Source: Thermodesulfovibrio sp.
GTDB taxonomy: Bacteria > Nitrospirota > Thermodesulfovibrionia > Thermodesulfovibrionales > JdFR-85
Direction of reading: 5' to 3'
Assembly (NCBI GenBank): GCA_027016675.1
Contig: JALUSH010000114.1
Coordinates: 1-11,529 of the forward strand
Length of the DNA stretch: 11,529 nt
Every line of letters begins with the position of its first letter. Position 1 is the stretch's first letter. The position numbers and the translations under genes are program-made. Of this stretch, positions 1-6,900 are shown piece by piece. The notes under the pieces were generated by a model. That model ran no database searches. It saw only the letters and a list, made by a program, of their open reading frames with translations, and was not told the origin of the DNA.

Positions 1-98
1 TTTTTAAGAGTGTTTTATATTGGAACAACAAAGTGTCATTAACTTTAACAATAAAAAAATAAGACAGTCAATTATCTGAAGATCCTATAAAAATTTTT

Positions 99-116
99 AA
101 TCCTCTTGAGAGGATT
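99..116. other. AT-flanked hairpin, possible terminator
   Basis: AATCCTCT and AGAGGATT form an 8-bp perfect inverted repeat around a TG centre. Longer flanks (TTTTTAATC on the left, GATTAAAAA on the right) allow an alternative larger stem. Read on the minus strand the larger stem is followed directly by TTTTT, as in a rho-independent terminator. No minus-strand gene visibly ends nearby, so a terminator role is uncertain. On the plus strand there is no T-run after the stem. Confidence 0.3.
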
Positions 117-141
117 GATTAAAAAAAACACCTCATAATAT

Positions 142-158
142 TATAATAATTTTATAAT
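142..158 (+). promoter_or_regulatory. Candidate -10 hexamers for the HEAT/fmdB-like genes
   Basis: Two TATAAT hexamers lie at 142-147 and 153-158. The second would start transcription near 165, leaving a short leader that contains the GGAGGT at 168-173. No good TTGACA-like box lies 16-18 nt upstream of either. In such AT-rich DNA the hexamers could be chance, so this is a weak call. Confidence 0.3.
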
Positions 159-167
159 CACTGTTAT

Positions 168-173
168 GGAGGT
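168..173 (+). promoter_or_regulatory. Ribosome binding site deciding the HEAT gene start
   Basis: GGAGGT lies 7 nt before the ATG at 181. This favours 181 over the in-frame ATGs at 166 and 175, which lie on or next to the site itself. Confidence 0.7.
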
Positions 174-180
174 AATGTTC

Positions 181-564
181 ATGACCAGTTTTTCAGTAAA
201 CGACCAACTGCTACAGATGATAGCTGATTACATGAACAGGGGATTTCTTGAAAACATTATTGATATGTTCAAATATGACACTTCACTGTATCGTTTTGTG
301 GGAGACCTTATCAGAGATGAACGAATAAGGGTAAGAATCGGCACCACTGCCCTTATAGAGGAACTGAAAGAGACAAGACCTGAAGAGGTAGCACTGGCAA
401 TACCTTCACTTCTTCCTCTTTTGCAGGATATTAACCCTACAGTAAGGGGAGATGCTGCCTATCTGATAGGCATTATCGGTGAGTCAGAGAGCCTTGAAAG
501 ACTCAGGCCGCTCCTTAATGATCCATCTCCCCAGGTAGCAGAGGTTGTAAGAGAGATTCTATAA
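181..564 (+). CDS. HEAT-repeat protein
   Basis: Small all-helical protein of about 127 residues, probably cytoplasmic; no signal peptide or membrane segment. Its C-terminal two thirds contain HEAT-type helical pairs with the typical P...R...A.LIG spacing (for example VRGDAAYLIGIIGE, then LERLRPLLNDPSPQVAEVV). HEAT repeats usually form curved protein-binding surfaces; the partner is unknown. In-frame ATGs exist at 166, 175 and 181. I chose 181 because GGAGGT at 168-173 sits 7 nt before it, whereas the other two starts overlap or abut that site. The FmdB-type gene follows after 151 bp on the same strand, so the two may be co-transcribed. HEAT identity is fairly sure; the function is not known. 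Confidence 0.8.
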   Translation: MTSFSVNDQLLQMIADYMNRGFLENIIDMFKYDTSLYRFVGDLIRDERIRVRIGTTALIEELKETRPEEVALAIPSLLPLLQDINPTVRGDAAYLIGIIGESESLERLRPLLNDPSPQVAEVVREIL

Positions 565-715
565 CAATGGAGTTATTCATAACATCTATGTGGTCTTGGG
601 GCATGGGAATAACAGACCCGGAATTTAGCGATAGAAAAGTTATCAGAATCAAAATGTATGGGACCAACCACAGCCTTTGGAACAGAATCCAACATAAAAT
701 AAGGAGGGTCAGGTT
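565..715. other. Gap between HEAT and FmdB-type genes
   Basis: About 150 bp with no convincing gene. A reading frame from 567 to 782 is open but has no ribosome binding site, unconvincing composition, and runs into the FmdB-type gene in another frame. The only clear signal is AGGAGG at 702-707, 8 nt before the ATG at 716. No convincing promoter or terminator is visible. Confidence 0.5.
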
Positions 716-1204
716 ATGCCAATATATGAATTTTATTGTACTGATTGCAACACCATATTCAACTTCTTCTCACGGAGGGTAAACACAGATAAGATACCCC
801 TCTGTCCAAGATGCAAAAATATAAAACTTAAACGGATTGTTTCCAGATTCAACACCCTGAAAGGAAGAGAGGAAGGCGATGATGAACTTGGCCTTGATAT
901 TGACGAGTCCAGGCTTGGTGAGGCTATGGCCTATCTGGAAAGAGAGGCAGCTAATATAGATGAAAACAATCCCCGTGATGCTGCCCGTCTTATGCGGAAG
1001 CTTACAGAGATGACAGGTCTGAATCTTGGAGATAAATGGCAGGAGGCTTTAAGCAGAATGGAGGCAGGAGAAGACCCCGAGGCTATTGAAGAGGAAATGG
1101 GAGATATATTTGATAGTGAAGATGACATCATCTCCAGTATGAAAACAAGGTTAAGAAAGAAAAAATCATCGCCGCAGATTGACGATACACTCTATGAACT
1201 TTGA
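716..1204 (+). CDS. FmdB-family zinc-ribbon protein
   Basis: 162-residue cytoplasmic protein. The N-terminus is a classic FmdB/CxxC-CxxC zinc ribbon: MPIYEFYC with Cys8 and Cys11, then CPRC with Cys30 and Cys33, expected to bind one Zn ion. The rest (about residues 50-162) is acidic and helical, containing a DDPR-like 'ENNPRDAARLMRKL' segment and a 'RMEAGEDPEAIEEEMGD' segment. It is longer than the minimal FmdB domain (about 60-110 residues) and matches an extended form found in some Nitrospirota and deltaproteobacteria. FmdB proteins were first named as putative regulators of formamidase genes; the role of this extended form is unknown. The start is supported by AGGAGG at 702-707. The 3' end overlaps the convergent gene at 1192 by 13 bp. 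Confidence 0.85.
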   Translation: MPIYEFYCTDCNTIFNFFSRRVNTDKIPLCPRCKNIKLKRIVSRFNTLKGREEGDDELGLDIDESRLGEAMAYLEREAANIDENNPRDAARLMRKLTEMTGLNLGDKWQEALSRMEAGEDPEAIEEEMGDIFDSEDDIISSMKTRLRKKKSSPQIDDTLYEL

Positions 1205-1827
1205 TCTGGCCTGAGAGACAGTTTATCCATATTGTCCCTGAACCACCTTATAATGTCATCATAGGATGGTGGAGTAACAAGGAAGACCTCTATGGATGAA
1301 GGGAACTGTATCTTCACCCTCTCCTCATCAGAAATAATCAATAATCCTGCCTCACCTTCTGATAGATTGTTTTCAATAAATGCTCTAAAATGCTCAATCC
1401 TCTTTTGAAAGACCTCCTGGAATGCCTCGAAGACCCTCTGGAAGACCTCTTCTGTCTGAACTATGGCAAGACAATTTCTCCAGTCAAGATATTTAGCATA
1501 TAATGCTCTGTCCTCAAGGGAAAGAAGTCTTGCCCCCTCATCAAGCTTTTTCTGAACCAGTTCATGGGCCTTTTCATTTGTCTTCTTGAGTATCTTCAGT
1601 CCTTTTTCATTCTCACTGTAAACATTCTCACAGAAGATTTTACTTATCTTCCCTGCTGATTCGAGCCTGAGTAGTTGCTCCTCCACCTCCTGCCAGTATC
1701 TGTCAATCAGTTTCTTTAAATCATCAGGAAACTCCTTTAATTGATAGATGTTTGGTACAGTATAGAGCTTTTTCTTGCCCTCAAAGCTTTCTACGGTTGG
1801 TCTCTCAATCTTTCCAAGTTCTGCCAT
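1192..1827 (-). CDS. Conserved hypothetical protein, soluble and helix-rich
   Basis: About 211 residues, with no signal peptide or membrane segment, rich in Glu and Lys. I see an N-terminal beta-like segment (KLYTVPNIYQL), a long helical and probably coiled middle (about residues 30-150 with many E/K/L), and a C-terminal part with an 'ENNLSEGEAGLLIISDEERVKIQFP' region and 'VFLVTPPSYDDIIRWF'. It looks like a conserved family, but I cannot name a domain or function. The frame is open up to a TTG at 1857. I prefer the ATG at 1827, because the extra ten residues look non-native and TGG-TAAAAT (1843-1835) places a promoter 7 nt before this ATG. No Shine-Dalgarno sequence is visible for either start. 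It overlaps the convergent FmdB-type gene by 13 bp. Confidence 0.75.
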   Translation of the reverse strand: MAELGKIERPTVESFEGKKKLYTVPNIYQLKEFPDDLKKLIDRYWQEVEEQLLRLESAGKISKIFCENVYSENEKGLKILKKTNEKAHELVQKKLDEGARLLSLEDRALYAKYLDWRNCLAIVQTEEVFQRVFEAFQEVFQKRIEHFRAFIENNLSEGEAGLLIISDEERVKIQFPSSIEVFLVTPPSYDDIIRWFRDNMDKLSLRPDQSS

Positions 1828-1834
1828 AAGATAT

Positions 1835-1843
1835 ATTTTACCA
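1835..1843 (-). promoter_or_regulatory. Extended -10 promoter, possibly leaderless, of the 211-residue gene
   Basis: On the minus strand TGG precedes TAAAAT, a TGn extended -10 with 5 of 6 consensus bases. Seven nt (ATATCTT) then lead to the ATG at 1827, so transcription would begin at or next to the start codon. No ribosome binding site is seen there. There is no clear -35, but an extended -10 can act without one. Confidence 0.4.
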
Positions 1844-1861
1844 TAGTCAAACCCCAATCTT

Positions 1862-1893
1862 ATCCTGAATTTAGTTCAAGATTGATTCAGGAT
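1862..1893. repeat. 9-bp inverted repeat (ATCCTGAAT / ATTCAGGAT)
   Basis: ATCCTGAAT at 1862-1870 is the exact reverse complement of ATTCAGGAT at 1885-1893, with a 14-nt loop. The right arm is shared with the direct repeat at 1884-1894. It lies just upstream of the 211-residue gene, so it could be an operator or an RNA hairpin. There is no T-run to suggest termination. Confidence 0.4.
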
Positions 1894-1966
1894 CATTGGT
1901 GTCCATCTATGAAAAAGTTGTGTCAAGCATTTTTAAAAACACTATGGACAGGTGTGATTCAGGATC
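1884..1966. repeat. 11-bp direct repeats bracketing an inverted-repeat core
   Basis: GATTCAGGATC occurs at 1884-1894 and again at 1956-1966. Between them, TGTCCAT (1900-1906) and ATGGACA (1944-1950) form an inverted repeat, each exactly 5 nt from its flanking direct repeat. Inside lie AAAAA (1912-1916) and TTTTT (1930-1934). The symmetry resembles a 61-bp miniature insertion with a duplicated target, but it contains no gene and the family is not recognised. Confidence 0.4.
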
Positions 1967-2028
1967 TAAATCCGGAATACGAAACGAGTTCGGCATGCCA
2001 CATATGTGGCGATGCTGAAATAAATTAA
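1951..2028 (+). pseudogene. Possible remnant of a TnpB/OrfB zinc ribbon
   Basis: On the plus strand this frame encodes GVIQDLNPEYETSSACHICG followed by DAEIN and a stop. The NP-x-Y...TS-x-x-C-x-x-C-G pattern resembles the zinc-ribbon start of IS200/IS605 TnpB transposases (typically NPxYTSQxCxxCG), apart from one extra residue between Y and TS. The second CxxC and all catalytic parts are absent and upstream residues do not match. It could be a 3' scrap of a decayed element, or chance over some 20 residues. Confidence 0.2.
1989..2019. other. Strong hairpin with perfect 14-bp palindrome
   Basis: GCCACATATGTGGC (1997-2010) is a perfect palindrome. GCAT at 1993-1996 pairs with ATGC at 2012-2015 past a single bulged G (2011), and flanking bases extend the pairing to 1989/2019. 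An RNA from either strand could form a stem of about 13 bp with an ATAT loop. It lies downstream of hslO and upstream of the 211-residue gene, so it could be a processing or termination site, or an operator. No T-run follows it on either strand. Confidence 0.45.
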
Positions 2029-2067
2029 GCGTGACACAAAGTCAGGATAGCGATGTAGCACGCTAAT
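2024..2067 (-). terminator. Weak stem-loop at the end of hslO
   Basis: On the minus strand ATTAGCGTG (2067-2059) pairs with CACGC-TTAAT (2033-2024) with one bulge, and a T-rich stretch (TTATTT) follows. The stem overlaps the hslO stop codon and the loop is long (25 nt). It may contribute to termination of the hslO operon together with the hairpin at 1989-2019. Confidence 0.3.
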
Positions 2068-2929
2068 TATTCTCTATCAGCAGAGATTTCAGTTCCTCCT
2101 GTGATATCCTGTAGTCCTTCTTACAAAACCAGCACTGCACATCGAGATCCCCTCTCTTATCGACAAGCTCTTCAATATCAGACCTTCCAATGGATGCTAT
2201 GGAATCAAGAACCCTGTCCTTTGTACATGGACAGTAATACTCAGGCCTTTTTCTCTCAAGTATCTCCACTTCCATACCTCCAACCTCTCTCAGAATCTTC
2301 TCAGGTGTATATCCATCGAGAATCATTGATGTAACAGGCGGGATATCTTTCATACGCGTCTCTATATAATCTATGGTTTCATCTCGAACACCAGGTAATA
2401 CCTGAACCATAAACCCACCGCTTGCCTTCACTGAATTGTCAGTATCCACAAATACACCTACTGAAACAGCAGAAGGGATCTGTTCTGACTTTAACAGATA
2501 ATAGGCAAGGTCATCCCCTATCTCTCCTGTCTGCAGGGGCACACCACTATGGTAGGGTTCTTTAAGTCCGAGGTCCTTTGTTACATAGAACATTCCTTTT
2601 CCGATAGCCCTGCCTACATCAAGCTTCCCGTCCTTCAGACCAAGATGTATATGGGGCCTTTTTACATATCCTCTTACCCTGCTAAGCCAGTCAGCCTCTG
2701 CAACAACCTCCCTCAAAGGCCCCTCACCTCTTATCTGAATCATGACCTTCTGTTTCTCCTTTAGATTAGATGAGAGTAAAAGCGCTGCCGTTATTACCCT
2801 GCCAAGGGCTGCTGAGGCAGTTGGATAGGTATCATGTATTCTCCTTGCATGCTCAACTGTTTCAGTATCGTTAATTGAAATAATTAGAATTGCATCATCC
2901 TTTAAAATGCCCTTGACAAGTTCATCCAT
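2063..2929 (-). CDS. hslO: Hsp33, redox-regulated chaperonin
   Basis: 288-residue cytoplasmic holdase chaperone of the Hsp33 family. It is kept inactive by a zinc-bound four-Cys C-terminal switch and activated when oxidants and heat release the zinc and form disulfides. The N-terminal domain shows family signatures such as TAS-ALGR (about residues 38-44), QIRGEGPL (65-72) and SGVPLQTGEIGDDLAYYLL (128-146). The C-terminal redox switch is complete: CPC at 233-235 and CWFC at 266-269, close to the E. coli positions (232, 234, 265, 268). Length is typical. The ATG at 2929 has no clear Shine-Dalgarno sequence. It lies only 10 nt after the stop of the 77-residue gene, so translation is probably coupled. 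The pair appears to be transcribed from the promoter at 3197-3225. Confidence 0.95.
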   Translation of the reverse strand: MDELVKGILKDDAILIISINDTETVEHARRIHDTYPTASAALGRVITAALLLSSNLKEKQKVMIQIRGEGPLREVVAEADWLSRVRGYVKRPHIHLGLKDGKLDVGRAIGKGMFYVTKDLGLKEPYHSGVPLQTGEIGDDLAYYLLKSEQIPSAVSVGVFVDTDNSVKASGGFMVQVLPGVRDETIDYIETRMKDIPPVTSMILDGYTPEKILREVGGMEVEILERKRPEYYCPCTKDRVLDSIASIGRSDIEELVDKRGDLDVQCWFCKKDYRISQEELKSLLIENN

Positions 2930-2939
2930 TGTATGAATT

Positions 2940-3173
2940 TTAATTGCCTTTTACATCCCTGTCTTTACTCTTTGTTATCTTTCTGTTTATATCCTTCAGC
3001 ACTCTACACTTTCTAATTAGCATTTCATACTTTTTGCTTGGAGAGGCGGTATGGTATAGTTTATCCCTTAAAAGCTCATTAAGTGCCTGTTTGATAATCT
3101 CGGGGCTATAATTTTTTAACCCACCCTGTTTCATCTGCCCCTCCAGAGTTTCTGTTAAAACTAAATCCGCCAT
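2940..3173 (-). CDS. Small helical protein of unknown function upstream of hslO
   Basis: 77 residues, basic, mostly helical, with no Cys pairs, signal peptide or membrane segment. A segment around residues 21-36 (YSPEIIKQALNELLRDK) looks like an amphipathic helical pair, followed by a Lys/Arg-rich C-terminus. I do not recognise the family. It is a convincing gene: AGGAGG lies directly before the ATG (minus strand, about 3176-3181), a good promoter sits at 3197-3225, and hslO starts 10 nt after its stop. The operon position suggests a role linked to Hsp33 or to the same stress signal; that is inference only. Confidence 0.75.
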   Translation of the reverse strand: MADLVLTETLEGQMKQGGLKNYSPEIIKQALNELLRDKLYHTASPSKKYEMLIRKCRVLKDINRKITKSKDRDVKGN

Positions 3174-3196
3174 TCCTCCTGATTACCTCTTATTTC

Positions 3197-3225
3197 AATA
3201 TATCACTTTTCATACTGCTTTGCAA
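3197..3225 (-). promoter_or_regulatory. Promoter of the 77-residue gene and hslO
   Basis: On the minus strand TTGCAA (3225-3220; 4 of 6 to TTGACA) is separated by exactly 17 nt from TATATT (3202-3197; 5 of 6 to TATAAT). Transcription would start near 3190, giving a short leader that contains AGGAGG before the ATG at 3173. No heat-shock-type (sigma-32) boxes are evident. Confidence 0.6.
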
Positions 3226-3242
3226 GACTGTTTTTTTCCTGG

Positions 3243-3872
3243 CTACTTTTTCCGAAGCCAGCTTCCATCAGGTGCCTGTATCCACCATCCTCTCTTTGCC
3301 TTCTTGATCCAGCTCTTTGCAAATATCCTCTTGATGTCATTTACCTTATCAGGGCTTATATTGTTGGCTCTTGCTATCTCAAGATACAGGGCGTTTCTGT
3401 CAGCATTCTCAGCTTTAATTAATCTTTTCAACTCTGCCCTCTGTTTCAGATTCAGTCCTTTTGTTGATCTGATGGCAAGCAGACCGTCATTTGTGAGCCC
3501 CACGTTACCCCTGTCAAGATAAGGGATAAGTCTGCCTGCCCTCTTTTTAATGGATGCTTTTAATGCCCTTATAGCCGGTGTTGTTACATTTATATCAGCC
3601 TCCTGGGCATTCGCCACACCAATAAAGACCGTAGAGATATGGTTTCTGTAAAACTCTTCAAGAAAACTCTGAGGAGATTGTTCCTTCTTTTCCTCTTTCT
3701 GTTCCTCTTCCATCTTCTTCTTTTTTACCTTCTCTCCCCATACCTCCTCCACTATCCTGTCAGCTGCCTTCTGGACAGCAGCAGCAGGAAAGTAGATATT
3801 GATGGTTACACAGGAAACAAGCAAAAGACAGAGCAGAAAAGTAAGTCTTCTCTTCAAAGTATTTGATTTCAT
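3243..3872 (-). CDS. DUF1318 (YdbL-family) outer-membrane lipoprotein with YnbE-like N-terminus
   Basis: 209 residues. The N-terminus is a lipoprotein signal: basic residues, a hydrophobic core, then LLVS-C with Cys21 as the lipidation site. Val at +2 predicts outer-membrane sorting. The mature start, CVTINIYFP, resembles the TIN-type beta strand of E. coli YnbE. A charged Lys/Glu linker (about residues 47-66) leads to a hydrophobic stretch ending in VANAQEADINVTTPAI (86-101). Residues 91-209 then form a YdbL/DUF1318 domain ending in the diagnostic GWWIQAPDGSW. In E. coli YnbE (lipoprotein) and YdbL (soluble periplasmic) are separate partners of YdbH; here they are joined. AAAGGAGG lies 7 nt before the ATG. 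It follows the YdbH-like gene by 35 bp, so they are surely one operon. Start and family are well supported; the bridge role is by homology. Confidence 0.85.
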   Translation of the reverse strand: MKSNTLKRRLTFLLCLLLVSCVTINIYFPAAAVQKAADRIVEEVWGEKVKKKKMEEEQKEEKKEQSPQSFLEEFYRNHISTVFIGVANAQEADINVTTPAIRALKASIKKRAGRLIPYLDRGNVGLTNDGLLAIRSTKGLNLKQRAELKRLIKAENADRNALYLEIARANNISPDKVNDIKRIFAKSWIKKAKRGWWIQAPDGSWLRKK

Positions 3873-3907
3873 AAAAAAACCTCCTTTAAAATATTAAAAT
3901 GTTTCGT

Positions 3908-6900
3908 TTACTTCTCGATCTTTCTGATCCTCTTCAGCCTGTCAATGAGTTCTCTGAAAGAGATGTTCTGTGTATAGTTTATCACATCCACCTTGGGTGG
4001 TAACAGACCACCTTTTACAATATACCCTCTGTTACCATGCCTTTCAATCCCCTCAAGGGTAAGAATGTCATTATTCAGATACGCCCTGAAACCTATCTTT
4101 GCATATCTGTATTGCTTGAAGAACTGATAGATGCCCCTGTCAAGTATGGAGCTACCCATACCTGAGCCCAGTATCTGGATTCTCTTCAATGCCTTTACGC
4201 TTATCCTCTGGGGGACTCCACTTTTCCTTACTGTCTCAAAGGATGCCTTGAAATGCTGTGGCTGACCATTGACTATAACAAGGTCCTTAACAAAACCCCT
4301 TAAAACCCCTGATATATGTCCTGTATCAAAGGTCTGGGTGAGTTCTGACAGACTGATGTCATCCACCTCTATGTCTGACTCAATGGACATGGCAGGGCTC
4401 AATATATTATGAACTGCAAGATTCTTGACCCTTACAACTCCATCAAACACATTAATAACCACATCTCCATCTGTATAGATGCTCCTGTCGGTATAGACTA
4501 TATCAGGTATTGTTCCGGACAGATAACCCTTCAGCGGAGGAATGTGGAGGGCACTGCTGAGCTGCGAAAGGTCTATCTTCTCAAGCCTGAGGGAGGCCTG
4601 AAACAGCCTGTCTGAACCTGTAATGTTACGGAAATTAATATTGTCAATGAATATATTGCCACCAAATAATTTCAGGACAATGGGTCTTTCAAAGAGGATC
4701 TCATCATCTGAAACCATAAGGGGCATTTCGAGGTCTTTAATCTCCATGCCACCAAGGGATGCCTCTTTTATTGAAAAACTTCCCTCATATTCCTTATCAC
4801 CCGTACCTTTATAAAAAGGTATATGCATGTTGAGACCCTTAAGATATAATTTTTCATCTCTTATAATGTTAATATCCACAAACCTCATGTCTCCCTGAAC
4901 ATCTGGTGTCCTTACAGGGCCTTTTAAACTCAGAAGGAGTTCTGTATTGCCACTTACAGTGATATCTCCAAGTACAGAGAAACGCTCTCTGTAGGCATCT
5001 TTTATATAGTCATCGTAAAGTTCCCTGATTGAAAGCCCTGGAAGTCTTAATTCTATCTCCATAGTAGGGGTTTTCTTGAGGTCATGTAACGCGCCTCTGA
5101 AATAAAGCTCTCCTATGTCCTTTATTTTCAGAGCAGCCTCTGAGATCTCAATACTATCATCACCCCTTTTATATCTACCCCTTAGATGAAATGTAACAGG
5201 CATCTCCCTGAAGTCACCATAGATGTTTCCTGCAAGGAGTTCAAAGTTTCTGGCCTTCATTTCAATGTCAATACCTACTACATCAGACTCTGAAGGTACC
5301 TCTATCAGAGAGTGTCCACTAAGGTAAACACCTTCAGAGGCTATATCTCCGTCAGGTGTGGAAAATGCTCCGTCCTTTAATGTGAAATCTGTGATAACCT
5401 TTATATCAGGAGAGCTATCCCTGCCCATTTTCAGACTAAAACTGGAACTAATGCTTCCCATACCCTCAATCCGAAAGCCCTTCCTGTAAAGCCCTGACAC
5501 CAGATCTGCCAGAATTCCCCTGTTCAGTGCAGATGAGTATCTCATGTCTCCGGAGATCTCTATTTTATCTTTTTTAACTTTCCTGAATAGTATCTTTACC
5601 CTGGAAGTAAGCCCCTTTATCCGTTCGGTATTCAATAAAAGGTCATCAAGCATTACAGTTCCTTCTTTAAGATGGGCTAAGAGTCTGCCAGAAAGCCTGA
5701 TATCATCTTCTTTTATAAGGACGGAACTGGCCTTCTGTATGAGTGTATCACCAGCACTGAAGATAATATCACCTGACAACTCTCCCTCTGTATTTATCTT
5801 GAGAGTCGGGATGTTTAGCTCCAACCTGTTAAGGCTGAAACTGTAGTCTTCTTTCATCCCCTTGTGGACATTATCACCAACATCCACCCTATCTGCCTTT
5901 ATCTGTGTTGAACCAAGAACAAGGGTGTTATCTTTAAATGAAAAGGGTATTTTCATGAAATAGGAATCTGCCCTGTATCTGATACCTACTATTTCCTTTC
6001 CCCTTAATCTGATAATGCCTCTGATACGGGGTGAGGCAACATCTCCCTTAAAGGCTATCCTTATCATGCCATTGCCTTTTATCGTTGGAATCTGCTTCAG
6101 TAAAGGAAGATTTGTTATTAAAACCCTTCTTAGATCCTCCATGTTATGGATATTTATAGCTCCTGATACCTCCACATGAGGGTTGCCTGAGGCGAGTCCT
6201 TTTAAGATACCCTTACCATGGAGGACCAGGAGGTCTTTTATTGAAACACTCAAGGAGTCAATAACAAGACTTTTGTCTTTGAATCCAAAAGCCCCTCTTG
6301 AGGAGAGGTCTACCTTCCTATTTTTCAGATACAGGGTCACCTTCTCTGATCTTATAGAGGCTCTTCTCAAAACCATTTTTGATGACCACTTTAGAGCCTT
6401 GCTGAAAGAACCTCTAAGGCTGACCTGCCCTGTTAAAACACCATCAATAGCAGGGCCTGCTGGATTGAAAGCAAAGAAACTGAGTAGATTATGAATGCCA
6501 GACAGGCTTATACTCTTACCTTTAATCTCCATATCATAATGAGGATTATCACCTCTTATATCCCAGATCTGACCAGAGATGTAGAAGTTGCCAATTTTAT
6601 TAAATACAATAGAGCTTTTTGAGAGGAAGAGTTCATTCTGTAATGGGTCGTAGCTGCCACTGATCTCTGCTGTTAAAGTATCTCCACTTCTGCCTGCTCT
6701 GTTTAAAAGAGACTGAAGGGCAAACTCAATTCTCCCTGAAATAGCCGACTCTTTAACCACTGCCTTTACCACTCCATCATGCTCATCAAGGTAAACAGTG
6801 CCCCTGCTGTCTCTTACGATGAGTCTCTGGAGCCTCAACTGCATATCAGCCTTCTTGATCTCATCCATCCTGATGATTAGATTCAATCCTGCCTCAGCAC

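Larger units (their letters stand above)
1..165. other. AT-rich non-coding leader upstream of the HEAT gene
   Basis: No coding sequence is recognisable here on either strand. The stretch is strongly AT-rich, with runs of A and T, a short perfect hairpin at 99-116, and two TATAAT hexamers (142-147 and 153-158) just before the first gene. It probably holds the promoter region of the HEAT-repeat gene and perhaps the 3' flank of a gene beyond the left edge. Confidence 0.5.

Noticed and set aside
567..782. Open + strand frame of 71 codons between the HEAT and FmdB-type genes
   Set aside because: No ribosome binding site, unlikely composition, and its 3' part overlaps the well-supported FmdB-type gene in another frame.
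1900..1930. TTGACA on the minus strand (CTTGACACAAC) as a -35 box for the 211-residue gene
   Set aside because: No acceptable -10 hexamer lies 16-18 nt downstream; the next bases read GACACC. It belongs to the inverted-repeat core.
1741..2028. Open + strand frame of 95 codons across the start of the 211-residue gene
   Set aside because: Its first part is antisense to a real gene and it has no ribosome binding site. Only its last 20-odd residues, with the CxxC motif, were kept as a possible remnant.
3230..3238. T-run just after the DUF1318 lipoprotein gene as a terminator
   Set aside because: The T-run is on the plus strand; on the transcribed minus strand it is an A-run, and no GC-rich stem precedes it.
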